Notes under the pieces: generated by a model
Databases searched by the model: none
The model's input: only the letters and a program-made list of their open reading frames with translations
Told to the model about the DNA's origin: nothing
Part shown: piece after piece, positions 9,072-17,231 of the stretch
Numbering within the stretch: position 1 is the first letter of the stretch
Layout: the number at the start of each line of letters is the position of its first letter
Translations under genes and position numbers: made by a program
Source of the DNA: CAYYJS01 sp964472315
GTDB taxonomy: Bacteria > Verrucomicrobiota > Kiritimatiellia > UBA8416
Direction: 5' to 3'
DNA length: 29,339 nucleotides
Assembly (NCBI GenBank): GCA_964472315.1
Contig: CAYYJS010000041.1
Coordinates: forward strand, 1-29,339

Positions 9072-9113
9072 CCAAACAGGCGCGACGGATACCACACAAG
9101 GACGGGAGGAAGC

Positions 9114-9518
9114 ATGAAGGCGGAACGTATGCTGGTAGGGTTGCTGAGGGTCATGGCGGCGGCGCATATCAGCGCCTTGGTCGGCCTCGTGTTGCCGACA
9201 TCGTTCATGGCGGCGGCGCACGCGCACCTCGGTCTCGGCGCGTTTCCCGCGCAGCCGGTTGTCGGCTACCTCATCCGCAGCGTCTCGGCACTGTACGCCC
9301 TGTACGGCGGCATCCTCTGGGTCTGCGCGGGTGACGTTCGCCGCTACGCCGCCATCGTCCGCTACTTCTGCTTCACCGGCTTCGCGTTCGCGGCACTGAT
9401 CGCCGCCGCCGGCCTGCACGCGGGCTTCCCCTGGTACTGGATCGCCATCGAAGGACCGTCTCTGGCCGTCATCTGCGTCATTTTCCTCATGTTGTCGAAC
9501 CGCGTCGAAAACGTTTGA
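9114..9518 (+). CDS. Small four-helix inner-membrane protein, unknown
   Basis: 134 residues, ATG start behind a strong GGGAGGAAGC. Four hydrophobic segments are evident: about 8-32 (LLRVMAAAHISALVGLVLPT), 48-70 (VVGYLIRSVSALYALYGGIL), 80-102 (RYFCFTGFAFAALIAAAGLH) and 108-127 (IEGPSLAVICVIFLML). I recognise no family. It follows the dehydratase genes by 42 bp on the same strand and could be cotranscribed. A transporter is unlikely at this size; a membrane accessory protein is as far as the sequence goes. Confidence 0.8.
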   Translation: MKAERMLVGLLRVMAAAHISALVGLVLPTSFMAAAHAHLGLGAFPAQPVVGYLIRSVSALYALYGGILWVCAGDVRRYAAIVRYFCFTGFAFAALIAAAGLHAGFPWYWIAIEGPSLAVICVIFLMLSNRVENV

Positions 9519-9578
9519 GCCGTCGGAGCGATTCCCCAGTATGCGACCGTCACCCACAGAACAGAGGACACCTATCCT

Positions 9579-9707
9579 ATGAGCACCGTCAGACTCGGCG
9601 TCGTCGGTCTCGGCAACATGGGCTCGGACCATGGCCGTCGCTTTGTACGCAACGAGACCCCGACCGACGAATGGTGCGCAACGCCCGCACGTTCGAGCGC
9701 CACCTGA
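9579..9707 (+). pseudogene. 5' fragment of a Gfo/Idh/MocA-family oxidoreductase gene
   Basis: The ATG at 9579 has AGAGGA upstream and opens a frame beginning MSTVRLGVVGLGNMGSDHG. This is the start of a Rossmann NAD(P)-binding domain (GVVGLGNMG is the GxGxxG fingerprint) as found in Gfo/Idh/MocA sugar dehydrogenases, which are normally 330-400 residues. Here the frame loses family likeness after about 24 residues and stops at codon 43. All downstream catalytic sequence, including the EKP motif, is missing. The next 80 bp carry a different GC3-rich frame (see 9671-9790). A large internal deletion is the simplest reading. It lies behind the sugar-acid genes, where such a dehydrogenase would fit. 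Confidence 0.65.
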
Positions 9708-9790
9708 AGAAGCTGATCGCGGAGTCCCGCTACCGGAAGAAGCGCGTCGCCGTCACCGGCGACGCCGACAGGAGCAAGTCCTTCGCCTGA
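9671..9790 (+). pseudogene. 39-codon basic C-terminal remnant of an unknown gene
   Basis: The frame runs from ATG 9671 to TGA 9790 and contains TFERHLKKLIAESRYRKKR. Nearly every third codon position is G or C, the signature of real coding sequence here, yet it has no ribosome site and overlaps the dead end of the oxidoreductase fragment. It is probably the 3' end of a gene whose middle was deleted, either the same oxidoreductase or a neighbour fused by the deletion. It ends 18 bp from the end of the convergent cyclase gene. Confidence 0.4.
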
Positions 9791-9808
9791 AGCGGCCGGG
9801 CCGCCGCG

Positions 9809-11638
9809 TCAGGCGCCGAGGTCACGCTCCGCGGCCTTGAGTCCGGCGATCGCGAAGATCAGCGGATAGAGTTCCTCATCGTACCAGAGACGCGCGAAGT
9901 AGAGGCCGATGGGCGACGCCGGCGTCCGGCGGCCCTGCCCGGTGGCGGTGACGAGCCACTGCACACCGGCCCACACGGCCTCGTCGCAGCCGCCGCCGGC
10001 CAGCGCCGCCAGCGCCAGCCCCGTGTCCTCGATCGTCGAGGTCGCCCCCCTCTCGGCACCCCAGCCGCCATCTTCGTTCCGAGCCTCCGCGAGCCACGCC
10101 ATGGCGCGCTTGAGCATCGGCGCCGCGGCGCGGCCCGCCCCATGGCCGCCCACGGCCCGCAGGGCCATGATCACCCGCGCCGTGCCATGCACGCGATTCT
10201 CCTCCGACGGCACCGTCTGGCTGCCGAACCAGAGCGGCGTCCAGAACCCCGCGCGCGCCTGCTGAAAACGCAGGTACTGCAACAGACGCTCGATCGCCAC
10301 CGCCATCTCCCTGGCCAGGCCGACCGGCACGGCATCGAGCCACGTGACGAACGCCTGGATGGTGTGCGCGCTGATTTCCGGCGTGCTGCGGTCGAACGGC
10401 AGTTTGCCCCACCCCTTCGAAAACGTGGGAATGCCGCCATCGGCATTTTGCACATCCAGCAACCAGCGGATGCCCCGCGCCGCCGCGCCGCCCTCGGCTT
10501 CGCCGCGGTCGCCGAGCCGGTGGAGCGCCAGCAGGGCGCCCGCCGTGTCGTCGGCATCCGGCATGGCGCCCGGCAAATCGCTCCAGGCCCAGCCACCCGG
10601 GGCGCCGAACGTCAGGGGATGGGCGACGGTATGCTGCTGCGCCAACAGCCAGGCGCGCACCGCCGCCCGGCGCACCTGCGTCAAGGGCAGCTCCCCGGCG
10701 CCCGACAGGGTATTGACGGCCAGCGTCGTCACCCAGGTCGCCAGGTTCGTATCGATGGGCCAGCATCCCGCGGGTCGCATGGACGCACGGAGGAAGGCTA
10801 CGCCGCGCCGAACGACCGGATGCCCGGCGCAACCCGCCGAGGCCAGGCTGAGCACGACAAAGGCCGTCAGCGGCGCGGCCTCCTCGAAACCGCCGTTCAC
10901 CGGCTGCATGCGCTCCACAACGCGCAGAAGCCGCGACGCGAGGATGTCCCGCAGCCATCGCGCCAACGGGTTGCGCGACGGCCGTCTGCGATGCCTCACG
11001 AGGCCGACGGCGATCAGCGCCGGCAGGGCGTAACTGACCACGGTCATGCGGAGCCACCGAAAGACGGCATGCGGCAGCGCGGCCAGTTCGAAAGGCAGTT
11101 GCGGGACCATCGGCCAGGCCGTCGCCTCGTCGCCCAACCGATCCGCCAGCGCGCACATCGTCAGGATCGGCGTGGCGAAGGTGCGGTCGTTACCATACCG
11201 ACGGAGCACGGCGGCGCGGATGTGCGCCGGAGACGTGCCGCCGGCGCAGGCGGCAATCCAGCCTTCGGCGCCTTCGACCGTGGCGGCATACGGGTCCGCC
11301 GCCGCGCCGCCGTCCAACCGCCAGGCGAACGCGCACCAGCACAGCAGCGTGGCGCTGATGTTGCTCGGACTGCCGGGCGAATCGCCCCAGCCGCCATCGG
11401 CATTCGCATGGTCGGCCAGCCAGGCCAGCCCGCGCTCGATCGCGTCGGCGTGTGCCGCGCGATCGACCGCGGAAAGCGCGAAGACGGCCACGGCCGTGGC
11501 CAGCGCGCTATCGCTCAGACGCCCGTTCCAATGACCCGCCGCGGCGTCGAACGACTCCTCCAGTCGCCGCTGCAGCGTGCCCAGCGTCGTCCGCGCAAAC
11601 TCATACAGCAACCGTTTCCGCGATTCGGCAACCGGCAT
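9809..11638 (-). CDS. Squalene-hopene cyclase-family class II terpene cyclase
   Basis: 609 residues, close to the roughly 630 of squalene-hopene cyclases. It has QW-type repeats such as NADGGWGDSPGS, VNGGFEEAAP and NEDGGWGAERGAT. The DxDD acid motif is DADD at 361-364 (MPDADDTAGALLAL), the proton donor that starts class II cyclisation. The segment CWPIDTNLATWVTTLAVNTL and the end LYFARLWYDEELYPLIFAIA are typical. The product could be a hopanoid or another polycyclic triterpenoid; the family also includes sporulenol-type cyclases. No hpn genes or squalene synthase are nearby. GGAGGTGAA lies just before the ATG, overlapping the stop of the upstream prenyltransferase-like gene 4 bp away, so the pair is probably translationally coupled. 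Hydrophobic residues around 190-212 may be the monotopic membrane-binding region. Confidence 0.85.
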   Translation of the reverse strand: MPVAESRKRLLYEFARTTLGTLQRRLEESFDAAAGHWNGRLSDSALATAVAVFALSAVDRAAHADAIERGLAWLADHANADGGWGDSPGSPSNISATLLCWCAFAWRLDGGAAADPYAATVEGAEGWIAACAGGTSPAHIRAAVLRRYGNDRTFATPILTMCALADRLGDEATAWPMVPQLPFELAALPHAVFRWLRMTVVSYALPALIAVGLVRHRRRPSRNPLARWLRDILASRLLRVVERMQPVNGGFEEAAPLTAFVVLSLASAGCAGHPVVRRGVAFLRASMRPAGCWPIDTNLATWVTTLAVNTLSGAGELPLTQVRRAAVRAWLLAQQHTVAHPLTFGAPGGWAWSDLPGAMPDADDTAGALLALHRLGDRGEAEGGAAARGIRWLLDVQNADGGIPTFSKGWGKLPFDRSTPEISAHTIQAFVTWLDAVPVGLAREMAVAIERLLQYLRFQQARAGFWTPLWFGSQTVPSEENRVHGTARVIMALRAVGGHGAGRAAAPMLKRAMAWLAEARNEDGGWGAERGATSTIEDTGLALAALAGGGCDEAVWAGVQWLVTATGQGRRTPASPIGLYFARLWYDEELYPLIFAIAGLKAAERDLGA

Positions 11639-11642
11639 CCGT

Positions 11643-12548
11643 TCACCTCCCCGTCACGTCGGCCAGACATCCGTAGACCAGCAGCGCATAGTACGTATAC
11701 TCGCAATCGGGCGTATCGTCCAACCAGTGGCCGCCAAACCCGCCGCCATCTTCCATCAGACCGTCGACAAACGCCGTGCAGCCCTCCACGACAGCCGCCG
11801 GCATGGGAGCCCCCGTCAGCCGCAACGCGTACAACGCCGTCGCCGTCGACAGCAGGTCGGCCGCCGGGCTGCCAGACGACGACGGGAAGCCGCCGCCGGG
11901 CCGGTGCTGCCGCGCCAGCCAGGCGCTCACGTCGGGGTCCGCCGGCAGGCCGAGCCAGTGCCGCATGATCAGCACGCCGGCGGATGCCAGCACCGTGCCC
12001 GCCGCCAGCCCGCGTTCGTTCGCATACGCGCCGTCGCCGGCGCGCAGCACGTCGAGCGCCTCGACGGCGGCGGCGCCTTCCGGCAGAGACATGTCCAGGT
12101 CGGAATACGCCAGCAGCGTCACAAAGGTGCCGGTCACCGACGGCGCCCCGCTCGCGGTCACGGTATTGTACCCGCCCACAACCGCACGGTGCCGCTCAAG
12201 CCGCGCGACGACGGCGGCACCCCGCCCGTCGCGCGCCGCCGCCTCGATCAGCCCGAGCCGCTTCCAGCACCGCGCCAGGCAGGCGATGTGAAAGGGGTCG
12301 AGCGCATCCGTAACCGCGATCCCCGACACGTAGCCGGCGACAGCCTCGCGCGGCGGCGCGGCGCCCGCCGCGGCCAGGACATCCAACGCGAATGCCGTGT
12401 AGTAGATATCGCTGGCGCCATCGCGTCCCGCGAACCCGCCATCCGGATTCATCCGCCCGCGGATAAACGCCGCCACGCACGGCAGATCCGGTCCCAACAT
12501 CGCGCCGGCACGCGCCGCCATGGCCAGCATCCGTTCGGAGTAACTCAT
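11643..12548 (-). CDS. Prenyltransferase/squalene-oxidase-repeat protein
   Basis: 301 residues from the ATG at 12548 (MSYSERMLAMAARAG). The longer reading to 12830 would run through the divergent ankyrin gene and is rejected. Glycine-rich alpha/alpha repeats recall the beta subunit of protein geranylgeranyltransferase II: MNPDGGFAGRDGASDIYYTA, VTDALDPFHIACLARCWKRL, DGAYANERG, RPGGGFPSSSGSPAADLLST and EDGGGFGGHWLDDTPDCEYT. Family enzymes bind zinc through Asp, Cys and His and transfer or bind isoprenyl chains; here a DPFH motif is kept, but I cannot confirm a full zinc site, and no alpha subunit is present. It ends 4 bp before the cyclase start, so it may help or modify that enzyme's product or bind its isoprenoid substrate. 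That role is inference. Confidence 0.75.
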   Translation of the reverse strand: MSYSERMLAMAARAGAMLGPDLPCVAAFIRGRMNPDGGFAGRDGASDIYYTAFALDVLAAAGAAPPREAVAGYVSGIAVTDALDPFHIACLARCWKRLGLIEAAARDGRGAAVVARLERHRAVVGGYNTVTASGAPSVTGTFVTLLAYSDLDMSLPEGAAAVEALDVLRAGDGAYANERGLAAGTVLASAGVLIMRHWLGLPADPDVSAWLARQHRPGGGFPSSSGSPAADLLSTATALYALRLTGAPMPAAVVEGCTAFVDGLMEDGGGFGGHWLDDTPDCEYTYYALLVYGCLADVTGR

Positions 12549-12603
12549 GCCGGGAATACTGCCTTGCGGGCGCGCCGCACGCAATACCAAGCCTTTTCCG
12601 CGC

Positions 12604-12631
12604 TCGACAAATGTGTGACGGAGCTTAGACT
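12604..12631 (+). promoter_or_regulatory. Sigma70-like promoter in the divergent gap
   Basis: TCGACA (12604-12609), a 16-bp spacer and TAGACT (12626-12631) fit a housekeeping promoter for the ankyrin/FGE-like gene. Transcription would begin only about 5-7 bases before its ATG at 12643, which would give an almost leaderless mRNA, consistent with the lack of a clear ribosome site. On the opposite strand TTGTCG (12610-12605) with TATTGC 18 bp further on could serve the prenyltransferase/cyclase pair, so the two -35 boxes would overlap. Confidence 0.35.
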
Positions 12632-12642
12632 GACGGGCACTC

Positions 12643-14013
12643 ATGAAGAATATCCTGTTTGCTACGGCCCTGTTGACGCGCGCGGCGATCCTGAGCAGCG
12701 TTGTCGCCGGCATCGCGGCCGCCGGACAACTGCACCAGGCGGTACGCGCCCGCGACATGGTCACCCTGGACGAGATTCTGCGGCGGGCCGACCGTACCCT
12801 GGTCAACGACCGTATCGAAGGCGGCATCACGCCCCTGCACCTCGCCGCGGCAACCGATCAGCCGGAAGCGATCCGGATGCTGCTCGCTCGGGGCGCCGAC
12901 ATCGACGCCCGCAACGCGGGCGATTTCACGCCGCTGCACTGGGCCGCCAGCCGTGACGCGGCCGCCGCGGCCGCCGTCCTGCTGGACGCCGGCGCCGCGG
13001 TCGATGCCCGCGCTCGCGCCGGTCTGACACCGCTGCATTGGGCCGCGGCCAAGTCCATGACAAACATCGTGGCGCTGCTGGTGGAACGCGGCGCCGACAT
13101 CCGGGCGGTCAGCGACCTCGGCTTCACGCCCGTCCATTTGGCCGTCAAAGCCAATCCGCACGGCCGTACCGCGGTCATGCTGGCCGAGGCGCAGGTCAAT
13201 GCCGAGATCGCCGCGGGCATACCCGTCGTCGAACGGGAACTGCCGAACCCCGCGGTCATGACGACGAATGTGCCGGATCCGGCTCTGACCGAGTTCACGG
13301 ATACGGTTCCGGAGGACCTGCCGCCGCCGGAAAAGGGCGCTTTCCTGAACGTGCCGATCGGACTTGGCGAAACATTGACGTTTGCCTGGGTGGAGTCGCT
13401 CAAGTTGTGGGTCGGCAAGTTCGAGGTCACCAACCTCCAGTACCGGCGCCATGCTCCGTCGCACCACAGCCGCGACCACGAGGGTTTGTCGATGAACGCG
13501 CCCGATCAACCGGTGGTTTATGTGAGTTGGAACGACGCCGACGCCTATTGCGCGTGGCTTTCGGCCCAGTTCGCCAACCGCATCCCGTCGGACATGGTCT
13601 TCCGGCTGCCGACGGACCGGGAGTGGACAGTCATCGCCAGTTGCGGCGGCGTGCGACGCTACCCCTGGGGCGACGAGTGGCCGCCGCGTTACGGCAATTT
13701 TTCGGATACGACCGCACGCGCCGAACTCTCCCAATGGCGCGGTATTGTCGGCTATAACGACGGCTACCCGGTATCCTGTCCGGTCCAGAACAGCGGCATG
13801 AACGAATGGGGCATCTACGGCCTCGGCGGCAACGTCTGGGAATGGACCGCGGACTGGTACGACGCGGAGAAGCAGTACCGCACCCGTCGCGGCGGCTCCT
13901 GGGATTTCGACGACCGTGACAGCCTCGAAATCGCCGCACGCGGCTTCGACCGCCCGGACGCCCGTTACGATACCATCGGGTTTCGCGTCGTCGTGGCCGC
14001 TCCGCTCAAATAG
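12643..14013 (+). CDS. Exported ankyrin-repeat protein fused to an FGE/sulfatase-modifying-factor-like domain
   Basis: 456 residues. Signal peptide about 1-27 (MKNILFATALL..., cleavage near AAA-GQ). Four ankyrin repeats at about 58-185 are marked by TPLHLAA, TPLHWAA, TPLHWAA and TPVHLAV, with GADIDARN-type turns. After a Pro-rich linker, residues about 225-455 form a formylglycine-generating-enzyme-like C-type-lectin fold: GKFEVTNLQY, PVVYVSWNDADAYCAWLS, FRLPTDREWTVIAS, RYPWGDEW, GLGGNVWEWTADWY, RGGSWDF and IGFRVV. True FGEs have a catalytic Cys pair in the segment after RGGSW; here it is Asp-rich (DFDDRD) with no Cys, so oxidation of sulfatases is unlikely and the domain is probably a binding module. 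Partner unknown. The gene is followed 17 bp later by the acyltransferase. Confidence 0.85.
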   Translation: MKNILFATALLTRAAILSSVVAGIAAAGQLHQAVRARDMVTLDEILRRADRTLVNDRIEGGITPLHLAAATDQPEAIRMLLARGADIDARNAGDFTPLHWAASRDAAAAAAVLLDAGAAVDARARAGLTPLHWAAAKSMTNIVALLVERGADIRAVSDLGFTPVHLAVKANPHGRTAVMLAEAQVNAEIAAGIPVVERELPNPAVMTTNVPDPALTEFTDTVPEDLPPPEKGAFLNVPIGLGETLTFAWVESLKLWVGKFEVTNLQYRRHAPSHHSRDHEGLSMNAPDQPVVYVSWNDADAYCAWLSAQFANRIPSDMVFRLPTDREWTVIASCGGVRRYPWGDEWPPRYGNFSDTTARAELSQWRGIVGYNDGYPVSCPVQNSGMNEWGIYGLGGNVWEWTADWYDAEKQYRTRRGGSWDFDDRDSLEIAARGFDRPDARYDTIGFRVVVAAPLK

Positions 14014-14030
14014 GAAGCGCCTGGCCCCCG

Positions 14031-14984
14031 ATGCCATATCAACCCAAGCACATCGCCGAGTACATCCTCGTCCGCATGGTCGCCGGAACCGTTCGCCATC
14101 TGCCCTATCGCCTCGCCTTGGTCTATGGTTGGTTCCATGCGGCGATCCTGTTCCATATCCTCCGCCCCCGTGTCCGAGAAGCCGAACGCCGCATCCGCGG
14201 CGTCTTCGGCGGCCGCTACACGGCGGCCGAAGTCCATGATATCGCCTGGCGCTCGTGGCTCAACATGGTCCTGAGCATCGTCGAGGTCGTCCGTGCCAGC
14301 CGCGGCGCCACGCACCGGTTGCCGCCCGACTTGGACATGGGGCGGCAACAGGGCCTCATCGACCATGCCGCCACCGGGCGCGGCGCCGTGCTCGCCTGCC
14401 CGCATATCGGCAACTGGGAACTCGGCGGCCTTCTCGCCCCGCTCGGCGGTCTGCCGGTTTTCACCGTCACCGGCGTCCTGAAGAACCCGCTGGTCAACCG
14501 CTTCGTGCAGCAACTCCGCGAGGTCCCGGGCGTGGACCTGATCGAACGCGGCAGCGGCATGATGCGCGAGGTCATCCGCCGGTTGAAGCAGGGCAAGATG
14601 CTGGCCATCATGCCGGACCTGCGCTCGCGATCGCCGGGCGTGCGCGTCCGTTTCCTCGGCGGCGAGGCGAACGCCTACCCGGGCATCGGGATGTTCGCCC
14701 GGCAAACCGGCGTGCCGATCTTCATCACCGTCATGCGGCGGGAGGGCTGGAGCCGCCAGCGCCTCGATCTGTACGGCCCCATCGAACCGGATCCGTCGCT
14801 GCCGAAAGACGCCGACATCGCGCGGATGACGCAACTGACCTTCGACCGGATCGACGCCATCATCCGCGAGGATCCCGGGCAATGGTTCTGGTTCAACAAG
14901 CGCTGGATCCTCGACCCGCTCGATCCGTCCGGCGTTGTCGCGCCCGCAGCCGCGTCCATTGACAGCTCGACCGGCGTTCACTAG
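14031..14984 (+). CDS. LpxL/HtrB-family lipid A-type acyltransferase
   Basis: 317 residues, ATG start with AGGAAG upstream. Member of the lysophospholipid/lipid A late acyltransferase family: the HX4E catalytic motif is HIGNWE at 125-130, followed by a large GGLLAPLGG turn. Later come VIRRLKQGKMLAIMPDLRSR, VRFLGGEANAYPGIGMFARQ and TGVPIFI, the usual substrate-pocket blocks. A hydrophobic N-terminal segment (about 28-45) anchors it to the inner membrane. These enzymes add secondary acyl chains to lipid A precursors, which supports an LPS-bearing cell. Some relatives acylate other lipids, so the exact acceptor is inferred. It lies between the ankyrin gene and dapL on the same strand. Confidence 0.88.
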   Translation: MPYQPKHIAEYILVRMVAGTVRHLPYRLALVYGWFHAAILFHILRPRVREAERRIRGVFGGRYTAAEVHDIAWRSWLNMVLSIVEVVRASRGATHRLPPDLDMGRQQGLIDHAATGRGAVLACPHIGNWELGGLLAPLGGLPVFTVTGVLKNPLVNRFVQQLREVPGVDLIERGSGMMREVIRRLKQGKMLAIMPDLRSRSPGVRVRFLGGEANAYPGIGMFARQTGVPIFITVMRREGWSRQRLDLYGPIEPDPSLPKDADIARMTQLTFDRIDAIIREDPGQWFWFNKRWILDPLDPSGVVAPAAASIDSSTGVH

Positions 14985-14987
14985 TGT
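14959..14987 (+). promoter_or_regulatory. dapL: Candidate promoter for dapL
   Basis: A perfect TTGACA (14959-14964) is followed after exactly 17 bp by TAGTGT (14982-14987). The -10 match is weak. It would start transcription about 30 bp before dapL, inside the end of the acyltransferase gene, giving dapL its own message. Confidence 0.4.
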
Positions 14988-15025
14988 ACGCCGCGTTTTC
15001 AGGATAACGAATCGAGGGAGTCCCC

Positions 15026-16249
15026 ATGATCGCCGTCAACGCCCATTACAAAAAACTCAAGTCATCCTACCTGTTTTCCGAGATCGCCCGGCGCGTCAAG
15101 GCCTACCAGGAGGCGCATCCGTCAGCCCCGGTGATCAAGCTCGGGATCGGCGATGTCACGCTCCCCCTCCCCCCGGCCTGCATTACGGCGATGCACAAGG
15201 CGACCGACGAGATGGGCGACGCCGCGACCTTTCGCGGCTACGGCCCGGAGCAGGGATACGACTTTCTCCGCGAAGCCATCGCCGAACACGATTTCCGCGC
15301 GCACGGCGCGCCTGTGGATGCCGACGAGGTCTTCGTAAGCGACGGCGCCAAATGCGATACCGGCAACTTCCAGGAGCTGTTCGCCACCGATATCCGCGTC
15401 GCCGTGCCGGACCCCGTCTACCCGGTCTACGTCGACACCAATGTCATGGCCGGACGAACGGGCGACTGCGTCGACGGCCGCTACGCCGGACTCACGTATC
15501 TGAACTGCACACGCGACAACGACTACTTCCCGGAACCGCCGGCGACACCGGTCGATCTCATCTACCTGTGCTTCCCGAACAACCCCACCGGTGCCACGGC
15601 CACGCACGAACAACTGGCGCGCTGGGTCCGCTATGCCGCCGAACACAAGGCGCTGATCCTGTTCGACGCCGCCTACGAGGCTTTCATCCGGGACCCGAAG
15701 CTGCCGCATTCGATCTACGAGATCGAAGGGGCGCGCGATGTCGCCGTCGAGTTTCGCAGCCTCTCGAAGGTGGCCGGCTTCACCGGCACCCGCTGCGCCT
15801 ACACGGTCGTTCCGAAGTCCTGTCGCGTGTACGACGATGCCGGCGGCCTGCAGTCGCTGCATGCCATGTGGAACCGGCGGCACTGCACGAAGTTCAACGG
15901 CGTTTCCTACCCCGTGCAACGCGCGGCCGAGGCGGTCTATGGCGATGCGGGCCGCGCGCAGTCACGCGCGTTGACGGATTACTATCTGAAGAATGCCGCG
16001 GTCATCCGCGACGGGCTGCTGGCCTTGGGCTATCCCCTCGTCGGCGGCGTCAACGCCCCCTATATCTGGGTGCGGACGGACGGCGATTCCTGGGATTTCT
16101 TCGACCGGCTGCTGAACGAGGCCCACGTCGTGACGACCCCCGGCAGCGGGTTCGGAAGCTGCGGCCAGGGCTACATCCGCATCAGCGCCTTCAACAGCCA
16201 CGAGAACGTGGTCGAAGCCATGGCCCGCATCCGCCGCGTTCTCGGCTGA
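15026..16249 (+). CDS. dapL: LL-diaminopimelate aminotransferase
   Basis: 407 residues, ATG start with GAGGGAG upstream; the DapL family is about 410. It begins VNAHYKKLKSSYLFSEIARR and contains IKLGIGDVTLPLPPACITAM, FRGYGPEQGYDFLREAIAEH, SDGAKCDTGNFQELFA and VPDPVYPVYVDTNVMAGRTG. CFPNNPTGATA follows, then SLSKVAGFTGTRCAY with the PLP lysine K248. The enzyme converts tetrahydrodipicolinate directly to LL-diaminopimelate with glutamate as amino donor, bypassing the succinylase route. DapL occurs in Chlamydiae, Verrucomicrobia and relatives, cyanobacteria and plants, which supports the PVC assignment. The product feeds peptidoglycan and lysine. It converges on purC, with 16 bp between the ends. 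Confidence 0.95.
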   Translation: MIAVNAHYKKLKSSYLFSEIARRVKAYQEAHPSAPVIKLGIGDVTLPLPPACITAMHKATDEMGDAATFRGYGPEQGYDFLREAIAEHDFRAHGAPVDADEVFVSDGAKCDTGNFQELFATDIRVAVPDPVYPVYVDTNVMAGRTGDCVDGRYAGLTYLNCTRDNDYFPEPPATPVDLIYLCFPNNPTGATATHEQLARWVRYAAEHKALILFDAAYEAFIRDPKLPHSIYEIEGARDVAVEFRSLSKVAGFTGTRCAYTVVPKSCRVYDDAGGLQSLHAMWNRRHCTKFNGVSYPVQRAAEAVYGDAGRAQSRALTDYYLKNAAVIRDGLLALGYPLVGGVNAPYIWVRTDGDSWDFFDRLLNEAHVVTTPGSGFGSCGQGYIRISAFNSHENVVEAMARIRRVLG

Positions 16250-16265
16250 ATCCCGCACGCCCGCC

Positions 16266-17231
16266 TCAACCGCCGCTCACCAGCCGCTCCAACGCGCCGC
16301 GCACGCGGTCCCCGACGGGCTCGGCGCCGACGACAAACTCCCGGCCGGTGATCAGTTCGTATGCCTGGATATAGCGGCGGGCCGCTTCGACGCGCACCTC
16401 GTCCGTCAGCTTCGGCGCCTGGCCGTCGCCGACGAAGCCCTGCTCGGCCAGCCACGTGCGCACATATTCCTTGTCCAGCTTGCGCTGCTCTTCGCCGCGC
16501 GCGAAACGTTCGGCGTACGTGTCCGCGAACCAATACCGCGAAGAATCGGGCGTGTTGACTTCGTCGGAAACGACCAACCGACCGTGCAGACGCCCGATCT
16601 CGTACTTGGTGTCGACGAAGATCAGGCCGCGCTTGGCCGCATGCGCGACGCCGAACCGGTAGAGCCGCAGACAGAGGTCCGCCGCCTCGTCGAACGTCGC
16701 ACCGTCGATCAGACCTTCCGCGATCGCCTCCTGACGCGAGACGTTACGGTCGTGAGCCTCGTGCTTGGTGGTCGGGGTCACAATCGGCGCGTCGAATTTC
16801 TGGTCCTTGCGCAACCCCTCGGGCAACACGTTGCCGCAGAAGTTGCGTACGCCCTGGCGGTAGTTGGTCCACGCGCTCGTCTTGGTCACACCGGTGATGT
16901 ACCCGCGCACGACGAATTCCAACGGGAGTTGCTCGCATTCGTTGACGACCATGATGTTCGGGTCGGGCACCGCGATCACGTGGTTCGGCGCGATGCCCTT
17001 CGTCTGCTCGAACCAGTACGCCGCGAGTTGGTTGAGCACCTGCCCTTTGAACGGAATGGTCCCCAGGACGCAGTCGAAGGCCGAGATGCGATCCGTCGTC
17101 ACGATGATGCGCCGGTTTCCCCGCTTGCACCAGTCACGCACCTTGCCCGTCGCCGCGCCGCACCCGTCGGGAAAGACGGCCCGTTCCAGTGTGGCGTCGA
17201 GGTTCGCCCGCAATACCGATTCGCCGATCAT
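16266..17231 (-). CDS. purC: SAICAR synthetase (purine synthesis)
   Basis: 321 residues from the ATG at 17231. Motifs: GKVRDWCKRGNRRIIVTTDR, ISAFDCVLGTIPFKGQVLNQ, VVRGYITGVTKTSAW, PTTKHEAHDRNVS and LIFVDTKYEIG, then SSRYWF. It joins CAIR and aspartate with ATP in step 8 of IMP synthesis. Its length fits the longer PurC form seen in many bacteria and yeast. The start overlaps the stop of the PGRP gene (ATGA), and GGAAGGAAG lies about 11 bases upstream, so translation is coupled to that gene. It is the last gene of the minus-strand run. No other purine gene is in the window. A longer reading to 17675 only traverses the PGRP gene out of frame. Confidence 0.95.
   Translation of the reverse strand: MIGESVLRANLDATLERAVFPDGCGAATGKVRDWCKRGNRRIIVTTDRISAFDCVLGTIPFKGQVLNQLAAYWFEQTKGIAPNHVIAVPDPNIMVVNECEQLPLEFVVRGYITGVTKTSAWTNYRQGVRNFCGNVLPEGLRKDQKFDAPIVTPTTKHEAHDRNVSRQEAIAEGLIDGATFDEAADLCLRLYRFGVAHAAKRGLIFVDTKYEIGRLHGRLVVSDEVNTPDSSRYWFADTYAERFARGEEQRKLDKEYVRTWLAEQGFVGDGQAPKLTDEVRVEAARRYIQAYELITGREFVVGAEPVGDRVRGALERLVSGG

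Noticed and set aside
7272..9632. 786-codon minus-strand frame across the dehydratase genes
   Set aside because: It runs opposite to three recognisable genes and shows no domain; its composition (Arg, Asp, Gly-rich) is that of an antisense frame.
12549..12830. N-terminal extension of the prenyltransferase-like protein to 12830
   Set aside because: It would run antisense through the start of the ankyrin gene, whose signal peptide and bias are clear. The ATG at 12548 gives a complete repeat protein.
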